Origin: an uncultured Prevotella sp.
Lineage (GTDB): Bacteria > Bacteroidota > Bacteroidia > Bacteroidales > Bacteroidaceae
Length of the DNA stretch: 64,000 nucleotides
Reading direction: 5' to 3'
Assembly (NCBI GenBank): GCA_900316295.1
Contig: ONCJ01000003.1
Coordinates: forward strand, 26,980 to 90,979
Shown: in pieces, positions 53,866-61,873 of the stretch
Layout of the letters: each line of letters opens with the position of its first letter
Position numbering within the stretch: position 1 is the stretch's first letter
Translations under genes and position numbers: made by a program
Notes under the pieces: generated by a model
Told to the model about the DNA's origin: nothing
Database searches by the model: none
Seen by the model: only the letters and a program-made list of their open reading frames with translations

Positions 53866-54825
53866 TTATCTTTTTATTTTCTCAATTTTATACGTCCTCA
53901 GTCTATCCAGTCGTGAAACTATAAGTTCTTCATACGCTTGTTTCTTCTCATCGCAGAGGAAGGATTTCCGTATGAGTTGTTGCCATTTAGGCAGCGCTTT
54001 ATGAAGACTTGTGATGAGACGCTGCATCACATTTTCCTCCAGTCCCATTGTCTTTGCCGCATTCATGAAATCGTCTATACGAAGGTTGTATTTCTTTCCA
54101 GAAAGCGTAAGCGCCAGTTCCTCTTTATCCTTAGGATTGGCCATAGCAACATTAAGAAGATCATAGGCAGGAGTCAGTTGATAACCCCCTGCTGGGCGGT
54201 ATAGCGAGAAGTTTTTCAGGTGCATGTCGTTATTGCCAGTGACAAAACAGAAAAGTAGCACTTGCATGTAATTCGTGAGGTCGAGCTTTGGCGTGCTGCT
54301 ATACTGCATTATCTTCTTGGCAATTTGTTCATACGATCCTTTGTATTTATATTCCGTAGGGTGCAGCGTGAGTTGGCACATATCCTCCATGTCTATCTTT
54401 TCACCATTCTTGGTTCGGTCGATACGCTTTGTGATGTACCCCAGTTTTCCGTCAGCCAGTCGGATGAGGCTGTGAGGCACTACACTTATCTTTGCTGCTT
54501 CCGCAAGATGCATCGTCAAGTCCTCGTTTTCTGGCAGTTGTTCGTAACTTTCAGTCTGAGGCTTGAATATATAGTCACCCCAAAGCCCAACGATGGTAAG
54601 ACGATTATAACCGTCATGCTTACTGAGGTTCAGCGACAGTTTCGGTTGCACACCTGTTAGAGAAGTCTGGGCACGGATCACCTGCTCGGCTAATTTGTCC
54701 AGGTCTTCATGCTTATACTCTAACAAAGGCACATCCTTTGTACCGAAGAACTTCCGTGCACATCCGGGATGAAAGTCATTCTGCCCCTCTTCCAATTCTT
54801 TGTAGCAATACAGACATTTACACAT
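53866..54825 (-). CDS. HipT-like (HipA C-terminal) serine/threonine kinase toxin
   Basis: A 319-residue protein with a Cys-rich N-terminus (CKCLYCYKEL...FHPGCARKFFG, residues 2-27) and a HipA-type kinase core: the phosphorylatable Gly-rich loop TSLTGVQPKLSL (about 53-64), catalytic NNDMHLKNFSL and the metal Asp in TPAYDLLNV. HipA-family kinases inactivate tRNA synthetases by phosphorylation. The usual N-terminal HipA subdomain is absent and is encoded separately just upstream (8-bp overlap), as in the HipBST system of E. coli O127. Confidence 0.85.
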   Translation of the reverse strand: MCKCLYCYKELEEGQNDFHPGCARKFFGTKDVPLLEYKHEDLDKLAEQVIRAQTSLTGVQPKLSLNLSKHDGYNRLTIVGLWGDYIFKPQTESYEQLPENEDLTMHLAEAAKISVVPHSLIRLADGKLGYITKRIDRTKNGEKIDMEDMCQLTLHPTEYKYKGSYEQIAKKIMQYSSTPKLDLTNYMQVLLFCFVTGNNDMHLKNFSLYRPAGGYQLTPAYDLLNVAMANPKDKEELALTLSGKKYNLRIDDFMNAAKTMGLEENVMQRLITSLHKALPKWQQLIRKSFLCDEKKQAYEELIVSRLDRLRTYKIEKIKR

Positions 54826-55234
54826 GGTCGCCTCCTTCCTTGTTTATTGGCACAACACTGACGGAACCTATACACTCCTTGCAACATAACAACAGTAGCG
54901 ACATACGGTCAAGAATGCTAATGTCGGTATTGCGCAGTGCTACATCGAGCAGCCATCCTTCAGGAATAAGTCCGTCAAAGAACGGAAACAATACAGGACT
55001 TACGAACGCTTCCGTCTGTAATGGAAGTGTCAGACTAATAGGCTGCGCATCTTCACGTGCAAGATACGTTTCATCGTAGCAGAAGCGATACTCGCCTCCA
55101 TCTTCTATCAGGATGCCTGCAAGTTTTTCCTTTCGATATATCTCAGCCTGTCTCATTGTTTGAATTTCATTCGAATTCCATCGCGACTCGGCATAGCTCA
55201 AGTAAACTTGGCTCTGCACTCGCCGCTCTGTCAT
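54818..55234 (-). CDS. HipS-like protein (separate HipA N-terminal subdomain)
   Basis: A protein of up to 138 residues matching the N-terminal domain of HipA (RQAEIYRKEKLAGILIEDG; PISLTLPL; LFPFFDGLIPEGWLLD). The first ATG overlaps the hipB-like stop (ATGA); an internal Met at 55156 would give a more typical start (MRQAEIY). In HipBST, the HipS protein is the antitoxin that blocks the HipT kinase. The overlap on both sides indicates tight translational coupling. Confidence 0.8.
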   Translation of the reverse strand: MTERRVQSQVYLSYAESRWNSNEIQTMRQAEIYRKEKLAGILIEDGGEYRFCYDETYLAREDAQPISLTLPLQTEAFVSPVLFPFFDGLIPEGWLLDVALRNTDISILDRMSLLLLCCKECIGSVSVVPINKEGGDHV

Positions 55235-55431
55235 TTCTTGGTTGCTGTCAGTTCATAGTTAAACAAATCAAGTAGCTGGTTGACTTTGTCCATCCTCAAT
55301 GTTGTTTTCCCCTGTTCCAGGTTTCGCACGAAGCAAAGTCCAACCCCCGACTTCATGGCAAGGTCCTCCTGTGTAAGACCATATTCCTTGCGCAAAGCTT
55401 TTACCACTACAGATAACTTTGTCTTTTCCAT
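55231..55431 (-). CDS. HipB-like XRE regulator
   Basis: A helix-turn-helix protein of 66 residues from MEKTKLSVVVKALRKEYGLT (a further ATG at 55440 would add three residues). The XRE fold reads LTQEDLAMKSGVGLCFVRNLEQGK. It should bind its own promoter and repress the module. It is the first gene of the three-gene operon. Confidence 0.82.
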   Translation of the reverse strand: MEKTKLSVVVKALRKEYGLTQEDLAMKSGVGLCFVRNLEQGKTTLRMDKVNQLLDLFNYELTATKK

Positions 55432-55453
55432 ATAAATCATATTCTTTCGAATG

Positions 55454-55461
55454 CAAAAATA
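55454..55461 (-). promoter_or_regulatory. -7 box of the hipBST-like operon
   Basis: TATTTTTG on the minus strand, 14-23 bp before the two possible start codons. The preceding region 55468-55716 has no sure gene. Confidence 0.45.
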
Positions 55462-55716
55462 CGCCATTATTTTGAAATTACATCATTTCTAATATAAAAT
55501 GTGTAATATTTAACACTTTTATATGGTTTCTGCTATAATTCCCTTCTTCGACAAAGTTACTACGAGTATCTTTTTGCGTCCAAACCATTTCCCACCACTG
55601 GTTCTTGCTGCATGGCAGATACGTTTGTACCAGTCAGCGACCGAAATGCGACAAATGCGGACTTGCAGACGTGTGTCCGAATAGGTTGTATTTTTCTCGT
55701 AGAACTTTTGCCGTAC

Positions 55717-56013
55717 TTAGTTTTTCTTGTGATCGTATAGGCATGTAACTATCAAGAGAATAGCAACGATAACATCTACCACATTCCAAATAGTCCTTCC
55801 AAGTGCGATCTTTATGAAAGGTTGGAAGAGTAAGGCAAGCGTAGCAAATGTGAAACACAATATCTTGTACTTTCGTTGAAAGTAGTCGTAAGATAAGTAA
55901 GCAAAGGCTGTGGCTGCGGTAAATCTTACTAACTGATAGTAGCCATATGGCATTTTTAGTAAACATAAGAGCAGTAGAACTGCAATAATAATTTTTATTA
56001 TTCTTTTATTCAT
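55717..56013 (-). CDS. Small membrane protein, DUF6804-like
   Basis: 98 residues with three to four hydrophobic helices and the stretch FQPFIKIALGRTIWNVVDV, which I associate with the DUF6804 family (function unknown). The frame is open up to 56175, but that part only reads the 27-bp repeat of the neighbouring gene in another frame, so I start at MNKRIIKIIIA. It is last in the AT-rich operon, 40 bp after the J-like gene. Confidence 0.72.
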   Translation of the reverse strand: MNKRIIKIIIAVLLLLCLLKMPYGYYQLVRFTAATAFAYLSYDYFQRKYKILCFTFATLALLFQPFIKIALGRTIWNVVDVIVAILLIVTCLYDHKKN

Positions 56014-56045
56014 AATATATAAAATATAATAGAGTACAACATCAT

Positions 56046-56180
56046 GGTAACACTTAAAAAGTATCATCTGATGGTGACACTGAAAAAGGATCATCTGATG
56101 GTGACACTGAAAAAGGATCACCTGATGGTGACACTGAAAAAGGATCACCTGATGGTGACACTGAAAAAGGATCATCTATA
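56046..56180. repeat. Five 27-bp tandem repeats at the 3' end of the J-like gene
   Basis: Units of 27 bp at 56046, 56073, 56100, 56127 and 56154, containing GGTGACACTGAAAAAGGATC. They encode DPFSVSPSG/D repeats; the distal unit is degenerate and holds the stop codon. Copy-number change would keep the frame. Confidence 0.92.
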
Positions 56181-58012
56181 GACCCGTGAGGAACCGCCTG
56201 CATAGCTGTTGCTTTACCATAATAGTGGTATAACAATGCTGTGAAAGCAATTATAAAAAGTAAAACAAAAGATACTATAATGATGTTTGTAGCTCGATAA
56301 TTTCCTTTTGGCTTGACATTATAAAGTCTATTGCGAATATTTAAAATCTCGTTTTCTAGTTGTTTATTAGAATATGAATATGACGTGCTATTGTTGGACT
56401 TGTATGCTTCGTATTCTTTATCATATTCCGGTCGGAGTTGATTGGTTGATCCTAAAACGGCGTAGGCTTCTTGTATTTCAAAATAAAATGGTTTCCCATA
56501 TAATGGGTTTCCATTTGCTGAATTATATTTAGCCATTGCTGAATTGAATGCTTGTTCAATTTCATCTTTATTAGCTCCTTTCTTCAGGTCTAATGCAACA
56601 TAATAATCTTGAAATATATTCGCTAATGGTTGAAATGATGCTGAATCTTTGTTTATCCATCTATATAGATGGCGAATTTCAATAGTAATGAGAATAATAA
56701 AAGCAAATGGAATCACATAAATTAAGCTCAAAAAACCTAAGGGTAAAGACCCTATAATGAATAAAGGGTAAAATAACAACGATACCAAAGTCTTCTTTTC
56801 TTGAATGTTTACCAATCTGTTTTCAAAATACGGTAGCCATCTGTCTTGTATTAAATAGTCGATGCGATATTCTTTCTTACTCTTGATATATAGAGATGTG
56901 CAAATAAGTAAATTCATTACGACTATAGTTGCAATCATTAAAAAGGCGAGGATATCTAAATCAATATATTTTCGTTGATAAAAATAAACGAGTCGAAAAT
57001 TGCTATTCGATAATAACCTTAAAATCAGAAGTAAAACTATAAACGTATTGAAAGTAGCCATACTAATTGCAAATTTGTATAGTTTCTTTGCTTGCTTATT
57101 TTTGATAGGAGATTCCTTGTATGGACTAACTCTATATACAACAAACACAAATCCCAAAGTTATGACTAATAAAAAGCAACAAAGCATTTTTGCCAAAATT
57201 GTTTTATTGTTGCTGGACAAATTCAGTGTTGTGATATTTTCAAGGAACTTGTTAGCATGTTCAGTTGTATTATGATCAGATTGTACTTCTAAGACATATG
57301 CTCTTTTATTAGCAAAATAAATACTTCTGACGGTCTTAATACCTTCTTGTGATACTGTGTTGTAAGAAATTGCTTTGCCACGTTGGCTATATGACTTCTG
57401 GTATTTGTTTTTAATTGAAGAGGATTTGTAGTCTATTGGGTTGAATTCCCAATGTTTATATTCACTTAATTTCGATATAAATTCATCCTTCATACGATTG
57501 TATGCAGAGTCCTCATTTTCAAAAAAAGAAATTTGATCAGATATATCATATATTGAGAAATTCCTTGAATATGTATATTCTTTTTGTTTATATCTGGTTT
57601 CCCAATATGTTTCTTGCCTATAATGGGTTATCCTACGATGATAACGAAGGTCACCATATCTGTCATAATATGGCTCGTCAGTCCAGCATGGTACGTTTAT
57701 ATAATTTTTGTAATAGTAACGTTCATTGTATTTACCAGTGCCTTTTTGGTTATATGACACTATAAATTTCCCCTCAGGAAGTGGACCTATTTCTTTTCTG
57801 TCAAGAATGTCATACTTATTTATGTCGCCCAATGAAGGCGCATCTTTAAGAATACCAAAACGATCGTTTTCAAAATAGTTGAAGAGTCTATTATTTTGAA
57901 GTCTAGTTGGGTTGTCGTATATTAATAATGAAACTCCCCAATATGACAATGAACATATTCCCAAGAAAAGGAATGTGAGCCAAAGTATGTTTGATTTATT
58001 TTTTGTTTTCAT
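56054..58012 (-). CDS. Multi-spanning membrane protein with degenerate J-like domain and C-terminal repeats
   Basis: 652 residues, family unknown to me. TM1 is at about 9-29, then a Tyr-rich extracytoplasmic region (about 35-270), several TM helices between about 275 and 450, a cytoplasmic J-like domain (about 470-545, DYYVALDLKKGANKDEIEQAF...AYAVLGS...DKEYEAY) without the HPD tripeptide needed to stimulate DnaK, a last TM (about 575-597) and four to five DPFSVSPS repeats. AT-rich codon use differs from the nitrogen island. It is part of the seven-gene operon 55717-60917. Confidence 0.8.
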   Translation of the reverse strand: MKTKNKSNILWLTFLFLGICSLSYWGVSLLIYDNPTRLQNNRLFNYFENDRFGILKDAPSLGDINKYDILDRKEIGPLPEGKFIVSYNQKGTGKYNERYYYKNYINVPCWTDEPYYDRYGDLRYHRRITHYRQETYWETRYKQKEYTYSRNFSIYDISDQISFFENEDSAYNRMKDEFISKLSEYKHWEFNPIDYKSSSIKNKYQKSYSQRGKAISYNTVSQEGIKTVRSIYFANKRAYVLEVQSDHNTTEHANKFLENITTLNLSSNNKTILAKMLCCFLLVITLGFVFVVYRVSPYKESPIKNKQAKKLYKFAISMATFNTFIVLLLILRLLSNSNFRLVYFYQRKYIDLDILAFLMIATIVVMNLLICTSLYIKSKKEYRIDYLIQDRWLPYFENRLVNIQEKKTLVSLLFYPLFIIGSLPLGFLSLIYVIPFAFIILITIEIRHLYRWINKDSASFQPLANIFQDYYVALDLKKGANKDEIEQAFNSAMAKYNSANGNPLYGKPFYFEIQEAYAVLGSTNQLRPEYDKEYEAYKSNNSTSYSYSNKQLENEILNIRNRLYNVKPKGNYRATNIIIVSFVLLFIIAFTALLYHYYGKATAMQAVPHGSIDDPFSVSPSGDPFSVSPSGDPFSVSPSDDPFSVSPSDDTF

Positions 58013-58061
58013 TCCGTTGTTATTATTATTTATTACGATTTACAACCTAAGATGCAGTTGT

Positions 58062-58856
58062 TTACTTAGTTTCATAAATAGTCATATCTAACAATTTATC
58101 TTCAGGTGGAAAAACAATATTGTATGTTTTTCCAGAGAGAGAACCAATATAACTATACGTTAAACCACAATGGGCATTTGATATAGTTCTCAAGATGTTT
58201 GCACTTATAGGGTCTGACATCATGGATTTTGCTATGTCTTCTTTTATCTCGTCAAGATTATCTTCAATTTTTGTAAATTGATAATTTTCTTCGTCTATTT
58301 TTATGGTAACATATACCATACTGTCACGCAGCTCAATATTTGTTATTACCATGCCATCATCTATTTTTATAGGCAATGTGGCCTTGTCGCCTTCGATTAG
58401 TGTTTTCAATATTTCCAACGTGCTACTTTTATGATTCAACGCCTGCTCTATTTCTTTTGGAGCAACAATTAATGCCATCTCTTTGTAGCTGCTTTTTCCA
58501 ATGAAGTGGTATTTAAGAGAAACATTATAAAAAACACATTGCTCATATAATTTTCTTTCATCTTGTTTCGATACAGAAATATTAGTAAGCAGAAGATTCT
58601 TACGCTTATGCTTCACCTTTACCAAATTCTCGAAAGGAAACCTCTTTTCATCGATTGTACTCTCTAATGTTAATATGGTATCTTTGTATTCTATCTTCGT
58701 TAACAATAGTCCATCTGTCAAAGACAATGGAAGTCTATCTTGCATGTTTGAAACAGTCTCGATCAAATCTGGAGACATTTCCTGTTTCTTGCTTTCTGTG
58801 CATGATGACACAGCGCAAAGGGTTAGGCTTAAAAGAAGAAAAATATACGTCCTCAT
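58062..58856 (-). CDS. Lipoprotein with an internal duplication
   Basis: 264 residues; lipobox CAVSSC with Cys at 19. The mature part holds two similar halves: LPLSLTDGLLLTKIEYKDTI near residue 42 and LPIKIDDGMVITNIELRDSM near 161, each followed by an acidic IDE(K/E) turn. The family is not recognised. It follows the small membrane protein by 94 bp in the AT-rich operon. Confidence 0.78.
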   Translation of the reverse strand: MRTYIFLLLSLTLCAVSSCTESKKQEMSPDLIETVSNMQDRLPLSLTDGLLLTKIEYKDTILTLESTIDEKRFPFENLVKVKHKRKNLLLTNISVSKQDERKLYEQCVFYNVSLKYHFIGKSSYKEMALIVAPKEIEQALNHKSSTLEILKTLIEGDKATLPIKIDDGMVITNIELRDSMVYVTIKIDEENYQFTKIEDNLDEIKEDIAKSMMSDPISANILRTISNAHCGLTYSYIGSLSGKTYNIVFPPEDKLLDMTIYETK

Positions 58857-58950
58857 AATCGTGACATTTAGAGTTATGTACTACCAATTTTATTATGTCT
58901 GACATTGTTTTTTTGTATAATTCATTGGATGCAGGAGAATCCCGAAGAAG

Positions 58951-59265
58951 CTAATCTCTGTTGCTGCCTCCACCTCCAATAACAGCTAACACCTCAAGCG
59001 AGATGGTTATCCACCACCAAACATTGTATGCGGTTGTGTAATGATGTGCCTTGTATAATATTTCAGAATTAAACAAAGACATAATCCAGTTTGGAAAAAA
59101 GAATAGTGCGTGCCAAATGCCTGAATACCAAGAATAGGTTTCTTCGGGATGAATGTGACATAGGAATATTGCTATTAAGCATCCAATAGCTGTCGCTTGT
59201 ATTATTTGAAATAGACAGCCAGCACAACCAATTGAGAATCCTTGAAAAAATTCTTTTAGTGTCAT
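58951..59265 (-). CDS. Small membrane protein, unknown
   Basis: 104 residues; hydrophobic helices at about 14-36, 48-63 and 82-96. It ends in a glycine-rich IGGGGSNRD. No family recognised. It lies 18 bp downstream of the secreted-protein gene. Confidence 0.65.
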   Translation of the reverse strand: MTLKEFFQGFSIGCAGCLFQIIQATAIGCLIAIFLCHIHPEETYSWYSGIWHALFFFPNWIMSLFNSEILYKAHHYTTAYNVWWWITISLEVLAVIGGGGSNRD

Positions 59266-59283
59266 AGTGTTTGGAGTTAGTGA

Positions 59284-59934
59284 TTAGTATTTCTTTAGGA
59301 AAGTAAAAGTACGTAGTATGTTTGTGTGGATGTTTTTCCATAATTCTCTTTCTGATTCGCGATATGAAAAAGTAAGAACTACACTCTCATAACGGTTGAA
59401 AATTTGGAACGTATTTACAATGACAGGAGGACTGTTTTCCCACCCTTTACGCTTGTATGAATAGTATAGAACTGGAAACCCATTTATTGATATAGGCTGA
59501 ATCGTATTGAGTTTAATAAGTGGTGTCCTGTTCCTGGTGCAGGCAGTGTTTACACTTTTGTGAACATATTCTATAATGTCCTTGTCAACAATCACTTGTT
59601 CTCCACGTCCATAGACAGGCTCTCTTTTGTCTTCTGTATAATAATCAATAAGCACGCGACAATATTTGTTGTATGCTGTCTTTACATTGTTATTCAAGCC
59701 TTTTTGCTGGAATACGATGTGATTTGTTGGCGAAACAATGTTTGTTTGTGTCTTATTTCCTTGCAACTTCCTTTGACTAGTGGTATTTAGTTCGGAAGAC
59801 TGTAGCTCAAGAGTGTTTGACAATTCTATCTTATATTTGTTATTGCAATGATATAATGTTGTTTGTGCATAACCTTGATAATGTGTGCATGTAAATAGCA
59901 GAATTATAAATATAGCATGCTTATATGTGACCAT
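59284..59934 (-). CDS. Secreted protein, unknown
   Basis: 216 residues with a signal peptide (1-23, ending QGYAQ). The mature part is mixed alpha/beta (INGFPVLYYSYKRKGW; VIVNTFQIFNRYESVVLTFSY) and recalls small proteins that measure a quantity in a beta-sheet sandwich, but no family is certain. It is 4 bp after the next gene upstream, so clearly in an operon. Confidence 0.7.
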   Translation of the reverse strand: MVTYKHAIFIILLFTCTHYQGYAQTTLYHCNNKYKIELSNTLELQSSELNTTSQRKLQGNKTQTNIVSPTNHIVFQQKGLNNNVKTAYNKYCRVLIDYYTEDKREPVYGRGEQVIVDKDIIEYVHKSVNTACTRNRTPLIKLNTIQPISINGFPVLYYSYKRKGWENSPPVIVNTFQIFNRYESVVLTFSYRESERELWKNIHTNILRTFTFLKKY

Positions 59935-59938
59935 AATA

Positions 59939-60415
59939 TTATCGTTTTCTAAGTTCTTGATTCACCCAATCCAAAGCGCTTTTTGCATCGGGATATCCAT
60001 AATTGTATGCTATAGTATATTGGGTAGCTGCCTCACGTAAGTCGTTGAGCTGTACATAAGCATTCCCCCTACACATATACAAAACACCAGAGGCATCTGT
60101 AAAATCATATTGTAAGGCTATGTTTGAATAGAAAATCACGTCTTTTGGATTGTTGTTGTTATTTGCATAAATAGCCTTGTTCACATAGTCTATATATTGT
60201 GAATGTTGTGCATTAATTCTTCGTTCAAGCATGTCATTCTCATACTGTCTTTGTCGAGTTAGATCACGCATACTATTAAGATAGCCTTGCATCATTCCAG
60301 AGTCATAGAGATCTGTAGTAGGTGTCTGAACTGCTAAGTTGTCGTCAAAGAATTGGGCTTTGGCGTTTATTGAGGATAGAATGAAAAATGTTGTGATATA
60401 AATAGTTCGTTTCAT
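59939..60415 (-). CDS. Secreted TPR/Sel1-like repeat protein
   Basis: 158 residues; signal peptide 1-20 (ending NAKAQ). A coiled, charged segment (about 45-75) is followed by TPR-like helical pairs (ALQYDFTDASGVLYMCRGNAYVQLNDLREAATQYTIAYNYG, read as two blocks). It probably mediates protein contacts in the periplasm. It is 10 bp after the DUF805-like gene. Confidence 0.7.
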   Translation of the reverse strand: MKRTIYITTFFILSSINAKAQFFDDNLAVQTPTTDLYDSGMMQGYLNSMRDLTRQRQYENDMLERRINAQHSQYIDYVNKAIYANNNNNPKDVIFYSNIALQYDFTDASGVLYMCRGNAYVQLNDLREAATQYTIAYNYGYPDAKSALDWVNQELRKR

Positions 60416-60425
60416 AGCTTAATTG

Positions 60426-60917
60426 TTATTTTTTCGCGTGAAATACTTGTGACTCGTAGCTTTCCTTAGGGTTAGTACCATACTCATTTATAAAATCATC
60501 ACCTTCTGCGAATAACAGAAAGAATGGGTTGTAGATAGGCATAAATATCCACCAACCACTCTTTCCTAAGTCGTGACACCGCTTAATGCTTTGTAGACAC
60601 ATAAGAATAACTAAAAAACATAAAGTAAGGAATGCCAACTGTATATATCCTCCTACAAGAAGTTCTGGTGAAAGTGCTATAAAGTCGGGCAAATATGCAA
60701 TAGCAATAACTATAAGATTATAGAAAAGATAAGAGAGGCCAAATTCAAGCCTGCGAATTCTGCCCTTATACGTGAACAATCTATTAAACATCCCCTTGGA
60801 ATTATTTGTTGGGCCTACGTACTCCTCACATGGAATTTCATCATACTTAAAATTCAGTTTTTCTTGAATAGTGCATTGGTAGTCATACTGACATGTGTTA
60901 CATTGATCTCTGTTCAT
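60426..60917 (-). CDS. DUF805-like membrane protein with Cys-rich N-terminus
   Basis: 163 residues. The N-terminal 30 residues have four cysteines (CNTCQYDYQC...PCEEY), possibly a metal site; the rest is DUF805-like (FTYKGRIRRLEFGLSYLFY; KRCHDLGKSGWWIFMPIY) with three to four TM helices. It is first gene of the operon and has a good promoter. It is divergent from the DUF805 protein at 23190. Confidence 0.82.
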   Translation of the reverse strand: MNRDQCNTCQYDYQCTIQEKLNFKYDEIPCEEYVGPTNNSKGMFNRLFTYKGRIRRLEFGLSYLFYNLIVIAIAYLPDFIALSPELLVGGYIQLAFLTLCFLVILMCLQSIKRCHDLGKSGWWIFMPIYNPFFLLFAEGDDFINEYGTNPKESYESQVFHAKK

Positions 60918-60947
60918 GATTGATTAGATTTAAGTGTCTGTTGTTTG

Positions 60948-60978
60948 CAAATTTATAATATGTATTTTAATGCTCAAA
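60948..60978 (-). promoter_or_regulatory. Promoter of the AT-rich operon
   Basis: Minus strand TTTG (60975-60978), 19 bp, TAAATTTG (60948-60955), about 30 bp before the first start codon. Confidence 0.65.
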
Positions 60979-61092
60979 GTTTTTTCAAATCGCAAGCCTT
61001 GTGAAAATGATGTTTGTCGCTTTGGAGAAGGGGGACATTTGTTTTTGAGGCATTACTTGAGAATAACGTTGTCTTACTACGTAGCGAGATTT

Positions 61093-61263
61093 TTATTTAA
61101 ATGCAGGTATGAGAAATATTCTTATAAGAAATATAAGAAGGATGAAAAGTATCCATAAACAGCCTTTCTTTAGCTTTGCATCAGATTTAGATGAATCGTA
61201 ATTGGAGCCAGTCCACCCTAAACCAGAATGTTGTTCCTCTTTTTTTTGATTGTCATTATCCAT
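61093..61263 (-). CDS. 56-residue small membrane protein
   Basis: A short ORF: polar N-terminus (MDNDNQKKEEQHSGLGWTGS), Lys-rich middle (SDAKLKKG), then one hydrophobic helix (CLWILFILLIFLIRIFLI). The composition is that of a real single-pass protein, and the gene lies just upstream of the AT-rich operon on the same strand, separated by that operon's promoter. The family is unknown. Confidence 0.55.
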   Translation of the reverse strand: MDNDNQKKEEQHSGLGWTGSNYDSSKSDAKLKKGCLWILFILLIFLIRIFLIPAFK

Positions 61264-61409
61264 AATTGTATAAATATATAGCCAAGTTTGACTCCCAAGA
61301 ACTTGCCGATTATGTCAAAAGGTTTAGCTATATTATACGAAGAAGCGTGGGAATCTCCTGTTGCTCGTCCCACACTCTGAGGCTCTGGCATCGCCCTGTT
61401 CGTCGAAAC

Positions 61410-61653
61410 GAGCAACGCCGAAGCCCACGCCGATATGTATGATAATCGACTTAATATGTCATGGAAACCATATGCGGTTATCTATGACTGATGCCGGATA
61501 TTACATATCCATGGACGTCTTTGTTGCCTTGTATTTGACGAACACGTTGAAACTGCTAGATTTCAGAGTGTCAAGCACAAAGCGTCAAGAACGCCTTTCC
61601 TATATATAGGTTCCTGTCCCGCAGCTTCCACCCCTCGGGCTTCGGCATTGATC
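61410..61653. mobile_element. MITE-like 244-bp element with 17-bp terminal inverted repeats
   Basis: GAGCAACGCCGAAGCCC (61410-61426) and GGGCTTCGGCATTGATC (61637-61653) are inverted with 15 of 17 matches. A second inverted pair, TTGCTCGT (61361-61368) and ACGAGCAA (61408-61415), abuts the left end. Short open frames inside look like fragments and I do not recognise them. No transposase is present. The surrounding 61264-61873 holds no sure gene. Confidence 0.45.
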
Positions 61654-61873
61654 TAAGAATAGCTACAAAGATAGAGAAAATAATGTAAGAACACAAAATT
61701 TATTGAGTATTTTTTTTTCAACATGTCTTGTGATTTGATGATTTAATATTATTCTTGGAAATGACATCTTGTCGGAAATGATTTCAAGTCATTCCGTGCA
61801 AAATTTATATTCCCCCGAAGATAACCACCATCTATTGTCTCCTCATGTAGGATGGGGAGCGTGTAGATTTCCC

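Noticed and set aside
55519-55716. Open frame continuing after the stop of the DUF6804-like gene (about 65 codons, Lys/Arg-rich)
   Set aside because: It has no start codon and no recognised domain; it could be a remnant but cannot be supported as a gene.
56014-56175. N-terminal QCHHQ repeats of the DUF6804-like protein
   Set aside because: They are the 27-bp repeat of the J-like gene read in another frame.
61218-61609. Overlapping short ORFs on both strands
   Set aside because: They lie across the MITE-like element and show no family features.
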